Part shown: piece after piece, positions 27,713-36,294 of the stretch | Layout of the letters: each line of letters begins with the position of its first letter | Position numbering within the stretch: the stretch's first letter is position 1 | Source of the DNA: Halogeometricum sp. S3BR5-2 | GTDB lineage: Archaea; Halobacteriota; Halobacteria; Halobacteriales; Haloferacaceae | Direction: 5' to 3' | DNA length: 64,000 bases | Assembly: GCF_031624635.1 (NCBI RefSeq) | Contig: NZ_JAMQOQ010000006.1 | Location: 248,001-312,000 of the forward strand | Notes under the pieces: generated by a model | What the model was told of the DNA's origin: nothing | The model's database searches: none | What the model saw: only the letters and a program-made list of their open reading frames with translations | Made by a program: the position numbers and the translations under genes

Positions 27713-28042
27713 TTAGTCTTCGTCCTCCTCCATCAGGTCGATACCGATGGCTCGTTTGATCTGGTCTCGGAGGCCGCCTGCGCCCGCGCCGCCGCCGAGG
27801 GTGACCAGCGTCGGCTCGATGCTGGTCTCGACGGACTGGCGGACCTGCCGGGAGAGGTCGTCGAGGTCGTCGTTGTGCATCACGATGATGCCGACGTCCT
27901 CGTCCTCCAAGGTCCGGCTGACGGCTTCGTCGAGCTGTTCGTCCTTCTCTTCGTCGGGCACGTTCTCGAACTTCCGAACCCCCGCGAGTCGGAACCCGGT
28001 CGTGAAGTCCGGACTGCCGACGACGGCTATCTCCTGACTCAT
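27713..28042 (-). CDS. atpF: A-type ATP synthase subunit F
   Basis: 109 residues, a central-stalk subunit. [24 protein letters not shown] is the family N terminus, and [33 protein letters not shown] is conserved. The acidic C terminus (DLMEEDED) is typical of halophiles. It overlaps the end of atpC by 4 bases, consistent with coupled translation. Confidence 0.95.
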   Translation of the reverse strand: MSQEIAVVGSPDFTTGFRLAGVRKFENVPDEEKDEQLDEAVSRTLEDEDVGIIVMHNDDLDDLSRQVRQSVETSIEPTLVTLGGGAGAGGLRDQIKRAIGIDLMEEDED

Positions 28043-29085
28043 AGGATGACCAGCTCCTCCTCTATCTCGTCGTCCGACAGCCCGGCCTCGCGGCCGCGGG
28101 CGATGGCCCGGATGTTGTCCACCTCTTGCTCCTTCGAGAGGATGTACGAGATGACCGGGCTCACCGACAGCGGGTAGACGTTACCGAGACTGTCAGCGTA
28201 CTCGAGCAACGCAGTCTCTAGTGCGCGCTCGAAGCCAATGAGGCTGTTCACCGATTCGAGTTCGTCGAGCGCGGTGGAGAGTTCGTCGCCGTACTGCGAA
28301 TCGCGTATCTTCGAGACGAGTTCGTCGGTGTTCTGCGACAGCGTCACGAGTTCCGAGGCGGAGAACAGCGACCCGCCCTCGATGTAGTAGTCGGCTGGGT
28401 CGATGTCCGCACCGCTCCGCGCGAGGCGGAGCGCGTTCCGGGCGTTCCGGAAGTCTATCTCCGCTTCGAGGTACTCGCGGTACTGCTCCGTCGCCTCGTC
28501 GACCACGAGCCCTTCGAGCAGGCTCTCGTAGTAGGCGCGGTCGACGGCGTTCTCGAGGGGGACGAGCACGTCCGTCTCCTCGTAGTCCTCGTAGGCCTGC
28601 GCGAGACCCACGTCGAACATCGTGCCGTGGAGGCGCTCGACCGCTTCCTCGATGGTGGTCGCGTCGAGCAACCGGTCGAGAAATCGGTCGTCGAACTCGC
28701 CGGCACGGATGAGGTCCGCGTCCACCGAGTCGCGTTCGGCGTCCGCGTAGATGCCGCGGATGATCGTCTTCACGTTCCACGCGTCGAACTTGCGAAGGTA
28801 GCGGGCGATGAGGTCGTACAGCCGCCCCTCGGCCCACTTGAGGATGTCGTTGAACTGCTTCGCGAGGTTGCGGTTGAGCGCGAACTCGATGAGGTCGACG
28901 CCCGAGTACCGCGACCCGAGCGCGTTTATCTCCTCTTCGTACGCCGACTCCTCCATGAACCGGGCTATCTCGGCCGGCCCCATCCGGATCAGCTTACGGT
29001 AGTCCTCGTCGCTGAACAGTTGGCTCTGGCGCGACCGGACGCGCGTGTTCACGTACTCGGGGTTGGAACCGCCGGAGGCGTTCAT
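28039..29085 (-). CDS. atpC: A-type ATP synthase subunit C
   Basis: 348 residues, the funnel-shaped subunit that joins the central stalk to the membrane ring. It has the expected repeated helical architecture (YVNTRVRSRQSQLFSDEDYRKLIRMGPAEIARFMEESAYEEEINALGSRYSG and LVSKIRDSQYGDELSTALDE) and ends LPVISYILSKEQEVDNIRAIARGREAGLS-like sequence. Its ATG overlaps the stop of atpE by 4 bases, and its end overlaps atpF. Confidence 0.95.
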   Translation of the reverse strand: MNASGGSNPEYVNTRVRSRQSQLFSDEDYRKLIRMGPAEIARFMEESAYEEEINALGSRYSGVDLIEFALNRNLAKQFNDILKWAEGRLYDLIARYLRKFDAWNVKTIIRGIYADAERDSVDADLIRAGEFDDRFLDRLLDATTIEEAVERLHGTMFDVGLAQAYEDYEETDVLVPLENAVDRAYYESLLEGLVVDEATEQYREYLEAEIDFRNARNALRLARSGADIDPADYYIEGGSLFSASELVTLSQNTDELVSKIRDSQYGDELSTALDELESVNSLIGFERALETALLEYADSLGNVYPLSVSPVISYILSKEQEVDNIRAIARGREAGLSDDEIEEELVIL

Positions 29086-29669
29086 TGGTCGAACAGTCGC
29101 GCGCTCACTTCCTTGAGGTTGTCCTCCCAGACGCTCTCAAGGACGGAGTCGAACGTGTTGTTCACCCGGACGCGCGACTGCGTGCTCTCGACGACCACGC
29201 CGCCGAGACAGTCGTAGCTGTCCCCGTAGCCGTACCCGTCGTACTTCTCGTCTTCGAGGATGTCTTCGAGGAGCGCTTTGTCGGCGGCGCGACCGTGGAC
29301 GACGACGTCGTCACCGGCGTCGAACTCCTCGGCCGCGTCGTCGAGCAGCGAACGCGTGAGCGTCTCGCGGCGGTCGCCGGAGAGCGAGGCCAGTTCCGAC
29401 TCGGCCTCCTCGCGGACGTCCTGGAGGACGTCTCGGCGCGCTTCGAGGCGCTTCTGCTTGGCTTCGAGTTTCGCGCTGGAGAGCGCCTGCTCGCGTTCCT
29501 GCTTGATCTGGCGTTCGACGTCGTTTCTGCGCGACTCGTGGAGGTCCTGAGCGTCGGACTCGGCCTCCGCGACGATCTCGGAAGCGCGTTGTTCTCCGTC
29601 CTCACGAATCTCCTCCGCACGCGCGCGGGCTTCGTCTCGTATGTCTTCGACGACGTTGTCCAAACTCAT
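29082..29669 (-). CDS. atpE: A-type ATP synthase subunit E
   Basis: 195 residues, part of the peripheral stalk. The N-terminal half is a long Glu/Arg/Ala-rich coiled coil (about residues 5-95), and the C-terminal globular half contains DCLGGVVVESTQSRVRVNNTFDSVLESVWEDNL, the conserved end of subunit E. It is downstream of the proteolipid gene by 26 bases and overlaps atpC by 4 bases. Confidence 0.95.
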   Translation of the reverse strand: MSLDNVVEDIRDEARARAEEIREDGEQRASEIVAEAESDAQDLHESRRNDVERQIKQEREQALSSAKLEAKQKRLEARRDVLQDVREEAESELASLSGDRRETLTRSLLDDAAEEFDAGDDVVVHGRAADKALLEDILEDEKYDGYGYGDSYDCLGGVVVESTQSRVRVNNTFDSVLESVWEDNLKEVSARLFDQ

Positions 29670-29695
29670 GTAATGGAAAGGGAGAGGGGGGTGCT

Positions 29696-29935
29696 TTAGC
29701 CGATGAACACGACGACCAGCGCGAGGATGACGAGCGTCTCCGGCAGGACGGTCAGGATGAGACCGTTGACGAAGAGGCTGTCGTCCTCGGCGATAGCGCC
29801 CATCGCCGCCGCTCCGATACCGCGCTCCGCGTACCCCGCGCCGAAAGCGGCGAGACCGACCGCGAGAGCCGCCGCCGCACCTTGACTGATAGCCGGACCA
29901 CTGGACTGAGCTTGAAGTAGGATGTTATCGAGCAT
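29696..29935 (-). CDS. atpK: A-type ATP synthase proteolipid subunit K (c ring)
   Basis: 79 residues with two hydrophobic helices. The second contains LTVLPETLVILALVVVF, where the Glu of LPET is the ion-binding carboxylate. The glycine-rich first helix (ALAVGLAAFGAGYAERGIGAAAMGAIAED) is typical. A single hairpin of 8 kDa is the standard haloarchaeal form. Upstream, CTTTATGAG (leftward, about 29999-30008) is a likely TATA box about 65 bases from the start. Confidence 0.95.
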   Translation of the reverse strand: MLDNILLQAQSSGPAISQGAAAALAVGLAAFGAGYAERGIGAAAMGAIAEDDSLFVNGLILTVLPETLVILALVVVFIG

Positions 29936-30593
29936 TTGTGTTGTGTCCTCTTAGTACCGGATTGTGTCTCCGAACACGCCTATGTCACCGGGGGCATCTC
30001 ATAAAGCTTCCCAAACCGATTTCGCAAAACGGTGAGAAGGGGCCTCAATACGCCCGGATAATCGCAGAAATGCCGACCCGACGAGGTTGGAGCCGAACAG
30101 ATAAAAAGAAACCGAGTTGCGGCGAACTTTGGAGGAACTCGCGACCGAGTTCGCGTCGTCGCAACCCGGTACCGTATCGCGTCCGCAGTGGCGTGGTGTC
30201 GGGCGTGGAACCGGTCCCGCGGAAGGCGTACAGTCGGTCCGCGTTCGGCCGGCCGCAAGAGGATACTGGTGGTGGATACGAGTGGGGAGCGCGGACGGCG
30301 GCGTGGAACGGGACGGGCCTCCGAGAAACTGCCTGCGTTCCGAGCGCACGACTGGAGCCGAACAGCGTCCATCGGAGGACGGACGGAGAGTGAGTGATTC
30401 TCCGTGGAATGCGTCGAACGGTCCGCCCCGATGGACGCGAGGTACTGGTCCGAGTAATCCCCTCAACGAACGGGTTGTGTGCGAGTGGGGTTTATACCGA
30501 CTCGGCGCTGGACGGAGCGATATAGACCCGAGTCGAAAAGAGTGAAAACACGAAGAAGCGGAAGGAGCGTACCGAAACGGGGCGTCCGGGAGT
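29936..30593. other. 658-base gap between atpI and atpK without recognisable gene
   Basis: I find no convincing protein in this stretch. Leftward TATA-like sequences occur at about 29999-30008, at 30098-30106 (TTTTTATC) and at about 30489-30497 (GGTATAAAC), so it probably carries one or more promoters for atpK and later genes. The 13-mer TGGAGCCGAACAG occurs twice (about 30088 and 30352). The GGTTTATACC core near 30488 is palindromic and could serve either direction. An untranslated RNA is possible but I see no known family. Confidence 0.5.
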
Positions 30594-32885
30594 TCAGTCC
30601 TCGGTGGTGAACTGCCGGTCGTAGCCGAACGGTTCGTAGTCGCGGCCGCCGCCCTCGAAGAACTTGTTGAAGAACTCGACGTACTCGAGACGCACGGCCT
30701 GCAGACCGGCGCTGGTCACGCCGAGTGCGAGGACCGCGATGTGGCCGACGACGAGGACGAGCAGGCCGACGAGAATCGTCGCCGCCCCGCCGTGGACGAG
30801 GCCGCCGAACATGATTTCGGTGACCTCGTAGCCGTGATAGCTCAGCGTCTCGCCCGGCCCGAGCGCCGCCACGGCGGCGGCGTCCGGCATCCCGCCGAGG
30901 CCGAAGTGCCAGCCCCCGTGGTCGTCGACGTACACGCCGAAGAACAGAAGGTTGACCGTGAAGGCCATCCCCGCCTTCGCCAGGAGCACCCCGGCGAGAC
31001 GCGTGTACGACAGCACGTTCACCAGCACGTTCAGGAATTCGACAGCCTCAACGGGTTCGCCGACGATGAGGAGTCCGAGTCCGATGAAGAACACCAAGAG
31101 CGGCAGGGTGAACGGCGCGTTCACGAACGGAATGGTGAACAGCTCCATCGTCGGGAAACTGGAGAACCCGAGCGGGATGACGCCGTCGGCGGAGAACGTC
31201 TCGTAGATGAACTCGGGCGCGGTGCCGCGCAGGGCGTCGCTGAAGACCCAAATCCAGAGGCCGTTGAGCATCAGGAGCCACGAGCCGCTCTCGTAGACCG
31301 CGTGCTTGGCGTCGTGGAGTTCGAGGTTCTCGAAGAAGTCGAATATCCACGCGATGTTGAGGTGGATGATGCCGACGATAACGCTCACGACCAGCCATCC
31401 GAGCGCCCACTCTGAGGTGGCCGGCGACAGCCCCTTCTCTATCGGGGCGTGCGAGAGGCCGACGACGCCCTCCCAGAGATACGTCGCGATGAGGTGCAGT
31501 CCAAATACCTCGCCGTAGAGGATGCCGAATAACGTCGTGAACAAGCCGGCCGCGATGGTGATGCCGCCCATACTCTTGAACGCCGGGCGGTCGTCGAAGT
31601 TGGCGTAGAGGAAGTAGCCGATGGCCATGTAGATGAGCCCGTAGCCGAGGTCACCGATCATGAACCCGAAGAACGCCGGGAACGTCAAGAACAGGATGAC
31701 CGTCGGGTCGAACTCGTAGTAGCTGGGTCGGCTGACCGCCTGCACGAGAACCTCGAACGGTTTGACCGGGCCCGAGTTCTGCTGGACCGTCGGCGGTTCG
31801 TCGTCGTCCATGACGACGGCTCCACCGTCGGCGCGCGCCTCGTTGTCGGACGAGGAATCGCTCGCGCGGCCGCCGTCCGCGGCGGCCGGCTTCCCGGACC
31901 CGCCGCTGCCGGCGGCCGGGTCCTCGCGTACGTGGTCGGTGCCGTCCTTCGAGAACTTCGCGCGCTGGAGTTCCTCGACTTCGACGCGTTCGCCGATGTC
32001 CTCCTTCAGTGCGGCCTTGAACTCGGTGAATCGCTCGGTCGGAATCCAGCCCTCGGCGATGAAGGCGTTCTCCGTCGTCGCGAACGACAGCGGCGCCTCG
32101 GTCTTCTGGACGTCGATGGAGAGTTTCTCCTCGGCCGCGAGGAGAAAGCCCGCCGCGTCGAGCTTCATGTTCGATAGCTCGTCGTCGACGGAGCCGAGTT
32201 TCGAGGATATCTGCTGGTGTTCGTGTTCGAGTTCCCGGATGTACTCCTGCGGGCTTCCGTCGGCGTCGGGGACTTCGAGCGCGGCGAAATCGGCGCTGAC
32301 GAGGGCGTCGGCGAGCGCGGAGTCGTCGGCGCCGGACGCCGGTCGCGCGAACACCGCGAGCGCGTCGTCGCCCTCGTATATCTCGTATTCGACCAGGTGG
32401 TCGGAGTCGACGACGGCGCGCTCTATCGCGTCGCGGTTCCCCCGTCCGACGGCGGTCTGTATCGAGTCGTACCCCGACAGGAGGTCGAGGTCGATACCGA
32501 TGTCCTCGAACGGCTCCATCGCGTCGATGCGCTCTTCGATCTCGCGGAGGTCCTGACGGAGCGCCTGTCGCTCGTCGTCGAGTTCGTTGACCTTCGTGCG
32601 GATCTCCTCGAGTTCGGCCTCCAACGCGTCGTCGGTGACGATGCGGGTCGGCCCCGCGTCCTCCTTGTCGACGTCGAGGATGCTCTCGAGGGACCGGACC
32701 GTGACGAGTTTGTCCGACGCCGTCTCGGCGCCCGCGGCGGGGTCGCCCGGGTCGAAGCCGTCCCACGAGTTGTCGTACTCGGTCACGTGAAGCAGGTTGA
32801 GGTCGTGGACCGTCTCGATGACGGGGTCCATCACGCGCTTGGACCCGGTCACGGAGACCTTGCTCATCTGCTCAGGTCTGAGCAT
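30594..32885 (-). CDS. atpI: A-type ATP synthase subunit I (a subunit)
   Basis: 763 residues. The N-terminal 390 residues form the soluble arm, with coiled coils (DALEAELEEIRTKVNELDDERQALRQDLREIEERIDAME) and an acidic, Ser/Gly-rich linker at about 330-370. The membrane half begins near FDPTVILFLTFPAFFGFMIGDLGYGL and has about eight helices, including LNVLVNVLSYTRLAGVLLAKAGM, which holds the arginine needed for proton transfer. It overlaps the end of subunit H by 14 bases. Confidence 0.96.
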   Translation of the reverse strand: MLRPEQMSKVSVTGSKRVMDPVIETVHDLNLLHVTEYDNSWDGFDPGDPAAGAETASDKLVTVRSLESILDVDKEDAGPTRIVTDDALEAELEEIRTKVNELDDERQALRQDLREIEERIDAMEPFEDIGIDLDLLSGYDSIQTAVGRGNRDAIERAVVDSDHLVEYEIYEGDDALAVFARPASGADDSALADALVSADFAALEVPDADGSPQEYIRELEHEHQQISSKLGSVDDELSNMKLDAAGFLLAAEEKLSIDVQKTEAPLSFATTENAFIAEGWIPTERFTEFKAALKEDIGERVEVEELQRAKFSKDGTDHVREDPAAGSGGSGKPAAADGGRASDSSSDNEARADGGAVVMDDDEPPTVQQNSGPVKPFEVLVQAVSRPSYYEFDPTVILFLTFPAFFGFMIGDLGYGLIYMAIGYFLYANFDDRPAFKSMGGITIAAGLFTTLFGILYGEVFGLHLIATYLWEGVVGLSHAPIEKGLSPATSEWALGWLVVSVIVGIIHLNIAWIFDFFENLELHDAKHAVYESGSWLLMLNGLWIWVFSDALRGTAPEFIYETFSADGVIPLGFSSFPTMELFTIPFVNAPFTLPLLVFFIGLGLLIVGEPVEAVEFLNVLVNVLSYTRLAGVLLAKAGMAFTVNLLFFGVYVDDHGGWHFGLGGMPDAAAVAALGPGETLSYHGYEVTEIMFGGLVHGGAATILVGLLVLVVGHIAVLALGVTSAGLQAVRLEYVEFFNKFFEGGGRDYEPFGYDRQFTTED

Positions 32886-33204
32886 TCACCGCCTCCTCGA
32901 ACCGGTCGATGGTGTACTCGACCGCCTCCTCGACGTTCGACTCCGCCTCGCTGACGAGTCGTCTGCGCTCCGCTTCGCCCTCTTCGAGGATGGCCTCCCG
33001 CTCCTCCTCGATCTCCTCGCGAGCCTCCTCGAGACGCTCGGACTCGTACTCACGTGCCTCCTCTTCGGCTTGTTGACGGATCTCTTCGGCCTCCTGACGC
33101 GCGTCGGCGATCCGCTCCTCGCGGTCCGCCTCAGCCTCGGCGACGATGTCGTCAGCCTCGGATTCGGCCGTCTTGATCCGTTCGAGAACCTCTGGTCTCG
33201 GCAT
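32872..33204 (-). CDS. ahaH: A-type ATP synthase subunit H (AhaH)
   Basis: 110 residues, almost entirely a coiled coil of Glu, Arg and Ala (residues 5-95), which pairs with subunit E in the peripheral stalk. I chose the ATG at 33204 (MPRPEVLERIKTAESEADDIV), because the frame upstream crosses the promoter shared with the divergent methyltransferase gene. It is the first gene of the leftward ATP synthase cluster. Confidence 0.92.
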   Translation of the reverse strand: MPRPEVLERIKTAESEADDIVAEAEADREERIADARQEAEEIRQQAEEEAREYESERLEEAREEIEEEREAILEEGEAERRRLVSEAESNVEEAVEYTIDRFEEAVNAQT

Positions 33205-33338
33205 ACTCGTATCGTCAGAAAGTTGCGCCACCGCCGTATAAGGTGTTTGCGGAAACCTCTCGGGGCGGCAGGGGCGTCCCGACCGCCTCTCGGGGCGAAT
33301 CCGCACGGTTATCACCGCCCGGTTCGAACGTCCGGACG

Positions 33339-34007
33339 ATGGGAGTCCTCGAGAACAAGTCACGGGCGCGCCTGTTCTACAAGTACCTCTCGAAGGTGTA
33401 CGACCGGATCAACCCCTTCATCTGGAACGAGGAGATGCGCGACGAGGCGCTCGAACTCCTTGACATCCAACCGGACGACCGGGTGCTCGACGTGGGGTCC
33501 GGCACCGGGTTCGCCACCGAGGGACTCCTGCGGTACACCGACGACGTCCACGCCCTCGACCAGAGCATCCACCAGATGGAGAAGGCGTTCGCGAAGTTCG
33601 GAAAGCGCGACCGGGTGCGCTTCTACCGCGGCGACGCCGAGCGCCTCCCCTTCAAGGAGAACGCTTTCGACGTGCTGTGGTCCTCCGGTTCCATCGAGTA
33701 CTGGCCCAACCCCGTCGACGCCCTCGAAGAGTTCCGCCGCGTCGTCAAGCCGGGCCACCGAGTCCTCGTCGTCGGTCCGGACTACCCGGAGACGGGGCCG
33801 TTCCAACATCTCGCCGACGCAATCATGCTGTTCTACGACGAGCACGAGGCCCAGCGGATGTTCGAGGAGGCCGGCTTCGTGGACATCGAACACCACATCC
33901 AGCAGGCCGCCCCCGGCACGCCGCGGGCCATCACCACCGTCGCGCGGGTACCGGACGACGATGGAGACGAGGCCGACGCCCGCGCCGAGGCCGAACTCGA
34001 GGCCTGA
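33339..34007 (+). CDS. Class I SAM-dependent methyltransferase, UbiE/MenG-like
   Basis: 222 residues. SAM-binding motif I is DDRVLDVGSGTGFATEGLL at about residues 45-63, followed by acidic motif DQSIHQM, GDAERLPFKENAFDVLWSSGSIEYW and VKPGHRVLVVGPDYP. The wording resembles the quinone methyltransferases (MPBQ/MSBQ or demethylmenaquinone type) found in archaea, so a role in menaquinone synthesis is likely but not proven. The C terminus is acidic. It is divergent from the ATP synthase cluster. Confidence 0.85.
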   Translation: MGVLENKSRARLFYKYLSKVYDRINPFIWNEEMRDEALELLDIQPDDRVLDVGSGTGFATEGLLRYTDDVHALDQSIHQMEKAFAKFGKRDRVRFYRGDAERLPFKENAFDVLWSSGSIEYWPNPVDALEEFRRVVKPGHRVLVVGPDYPETGPFQHLADAIMLFYDEHEAQRMFEEAGFVDIEHHIQQAAPGTPRAITTVARVPDDDGDEADARAEAELEA

Positions 34008-34122
34008 CCGGAGTTCGACCGTTCGGCCGAAGACCGAACGAGAGCCGAACGTAGACCGACGAGAGCCTCAACGGCCGCCCGTTTCTCCCGCGACCCCGTT
34101 CACCCGGTTCACCTTCGCCGAA

Positions 34123-34695
34123 TCACCCCGGAGCCGCGCTCACCGACGCCGTCAGCGTCGCCAGCGGGCGCGAGGACGACCCGCGGTAGAGCCGAACCGT
34201 GACGGTCCGACCGGGTTCGAGTTCTGGGTCGTTCGTCTCCGCCACCGCGAGCGTCGCCGTCTCCCCCGCCGACCACGCGCCGTCGGCGGCGACGTTGAAC
34301 GGGCCGGTCGGACCCGAGCGGAACCCCCGCGCCGCGAAGAACGGGAGCGGCGGCTGGAACGCCAGCGGGTCGCCGTCGACGGCGATTCGGAGCCGGAGCG
34401 CCGACGCGTCGAGCGTCGGACCGCGCTCGTACGTCACGGCGAGTTCGTCGCCCGTCGCCGACAGCGAGAACGCCGTCGGCCGGGGACTCGGTCCGAGGCC
34501 GGCGGCGGGGTCGGCCGACGCGCCGGGGGCGCCGACGCCGCGGAGACCCGCCGAATCGGAGTCCACGGCCGCGGCGCGGGCGGACGCGCCGGCGACGAGG
34601 GCGTCGCTCGCCGCGCCGACGACGACGGCCGTCGAGAGGACGAGTCCGACGAGCAGCAGCGTCGCGACGACGGGCGAGAGCGCGCGGTCGGTCAC
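34123..34695 (-). CDS. Type IV pilin-like exported protein
   Basis: 190 residues from a GTG at 34693-34695. The start VTDRALSPVVATLLLVGLVLSTAVVVGAASDA is the archaeal type IV pilin N-terminal pattern: a short charged leader, a cleavage region near RA-LSPVV, and a hydrophobic helix for assembly. The rest is a beta-rich surface domain (TAFSLSATGDELAVTYERGPTLDASALRLRIAVDGDPL and GETATLAVAETNDPELEPGRTVTVRLY). PibD-type processing is expected. The gene lies 79 bases after a DUF7094-like gene in the same direction. Confidence 0.85.
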   Translation of the reverse strand: MTDRALSPVVATLLLVGLVLSTAVVVGAASDALVAGASARAAAVDSDSAGLRGVGAPGASADPAAGLGPSPRPTAFSLSATGDELAVTYERGPTLDASALRLRIAVDGDPLAFQPPLPFFAARGFRSGPTGPFNVAADGAWSAGETATLAVAETNDPELEPGRTVTVRLYRGSSSRPLATLTASVSAAPG

Positions 34696-34774
34696 GGGAG
34701 CGCTGGCCGCCCGTTCGGATAAGAGGGTTCGGACTGGGAGGCGGCGTCCGGAGGAGTGGGGCGGCGTTCGGGCG

Positions 34775-36169
34775 TCAGGCGTCGGACGGGGACCGCGGGG
34801 ACTGCGAGGCGGTGGCGTTCTCGGGGCCACCCGCTCCCGTCTGGTTCACGAGCGGCGGAGTGTCCGGCTGGACGGTCAGCACGACGACCGAGTTCCCCCT
34901 GATGGCGGTCACCTGGTAGGTCTGGCCGGGCGCCATCGTCCACAGCGTCCCGTCGTCGCCCGTCTCGCCGACGACGGCGCTCTGCCCGTTCTGCGGGCCG
35001 ACGGTGATGCGGGCGTTTACGGGGCGGTCGGCGTCGGTCCGGTTCAGTTGGATGCGGACGGGACCGCCGGCGTACGTCTGGTGGGCGGTGAGTTCGAGAC
35101 CGTCCTTCACCGCGCCGTCGGTGGACGTCGTCCGGAGCGTGTCGAGCGGCCGGTACTGGAACTCCTTGAAGACCTCCTTGGAGCCGCTGTCGACGAACGC
35201 GTACAGCTGTCCGCGCTCGTGCTGGATGCGGACGAGGACGCTGTTGTCGCCCTGCCGAGTGCCGGTGACGCTCGTCCCGCTCTCGCGCAGCCCCAGCGCG
35301 CTGATGTACGGGTACGCCTGCGTAGTGTTGTCGAGGGCCTCGTCGAGCGTGATGACCCCGGTGCCCCGCGCCCGCAGGTCCCCGCGGTACGCCTCGCGGA
35401 CGTACGTCTCGTTCCGGACGGTGGCGGCGACGACGCTGTCGGGACCCGTCTGGAGGAAGAAGCGCGCGTGCTCGGCGTCGCCCTGCAGGACGCTGACGGC
35501 GTGCTGTCGCACCGGTCCGGTGAACGTGTCGAGTTCGCGTTCGAGCGTCGCGGACCGCGACTCGACCGAGAAGTCGGGGATGGACTCGGCGAACGCGTCG
35601 ATGCGCTGCCTCCGTTCGTCGAGCGCCCGCGCCTCCAGGTCGATGACGGCGAGGCGGACGAGGAACCGCCGCGGCGTTATCTCACCGGCGCCGTAGGCGC
35701 TGATGGCCGCCTGCTGGCGCGACCGCAGCGAGATGATGCGCTGTTCGATGGTGGTCAGTTCCTGGAGTATCACCTGCTGTCGGCGGTCCTCGGTGTCGGT
35801 CGACCGGATCCGCTCGACGGCCGCGAGCGTCTCGACGGTCAGTTTCGTCTCGTTGTCCTCGAAGGCGAGCGCCGGACCCAAGTCGACCGACCGCCCCTCC
35901 AGAGAGCTTCGGTTCACCCGGTCGGGCGGAATCCCGAGCACGTGGAGGGTCGCGTTGCTCGCCGTCTCGTTCGACGCCAGTTGCGTCGCCGGGACGCCGA
36001 CCTGCGCCGGCGCCGGGGCGTTCGCGGCGGGGGCGCCGGCGGCGGAATCGGAGTCGAGAACGGGGGCGGAACCGGTTCCGTCGGAGACCGGGGCCGCACC
36101 CGGCGCCGCCGCTCCGGCGACGGTCGAAAGCACGAGGACCGCGACGAGCACGGCGGAGAGGGCTTTCAT
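34775..36169 (-). CDS. Exported haloarchaeal protein (DUF7094-like)
   Basis: 464 residues. A signal peptide spans about residues 1-20 (KALSAVLVAVLVLSTVAGAAA). A Pro/Ala linker leads to a helical region (about 95-205) with TTIEQRIISLRSRQQAAISAYGAGEITPRRFLVRLAVIDLEARALDERRQRID, then beta-rich C-terminal domains. Several N-x-S/T sequons are present. It is divergent from another exported protein at 36295, and convergent organisation suggests both belong to a surface-linked locus. No enzymatic motif is seen. Confidence 0.75.
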   Translation of the reverse strand: MKALSAVLVAVLVLSTVAGAAAPGAAPVSDGTGSAPVLDSDSAAGAPAANAPAPAQVGVPATQLASNETASNATLHVLGIPPDRVNRSSLEGRSVDLGPALAFEDNETKLTVETLAAVERIRSTDTEDRRQQVILQELTTIEQRIISLRSRQQAAISAYGAGEITPRRFLVRLAVIDLEARALDERRQRIDAFAESIPDFSVESRSATLERELDTFTGPVRQHAVSVLQGDAEHARFFLQTGPDSVVAATVRNETYVREAYRGDLRARGTGVITLDEALDNTTQAYPYISALGLRESGTSVTGTRQGDNSVLVRIQHERGQLYAFVDSGSKEVFKEFQYRPLDTLRTTSTDGAVKDGLELTAHQTYAGGPVRIQLNRTDADRPVNARITVGPQNGQSAVVGETGDDGTLWTMAPGQTYQVTAIRGNSVVVLTVQPDTPPLVNQTGAGGPENATASQSPRSPSDA

Positions 36170-36294
36170 GTCTGATAGCTTCTGCGGACGGCTACTAAAA
36201 CGTCGTGCTCGGTCGAAACCCGTCGAGCGGCCCGTTTTCTCGACTTTCTCGGCATGGAAAGGATTTTGAGCGCTCCACGTCCAACCACCAGCTA

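Noticed and set aside
24580-27759. A rightward frame of more than 1000 codons opposite atpB and atpA
   Set aside because: It runs antisense through two highly conserved ATP synthase genes and shows no domain of its own.
30117-30545. A rightward frame of 142 codons in the atpI-atpK gap
   Set aside because: Arg/Gly/Ser-rich translation without hydrophobic core or motif; frames on both strands are equally open because of base composition.
30000-30590. RNase P RNA or SRP RNA in the atp gap
   Set aside because: I looked for the conserved GAGGAAAGTC-type and SRP domain sequences and did not find them.
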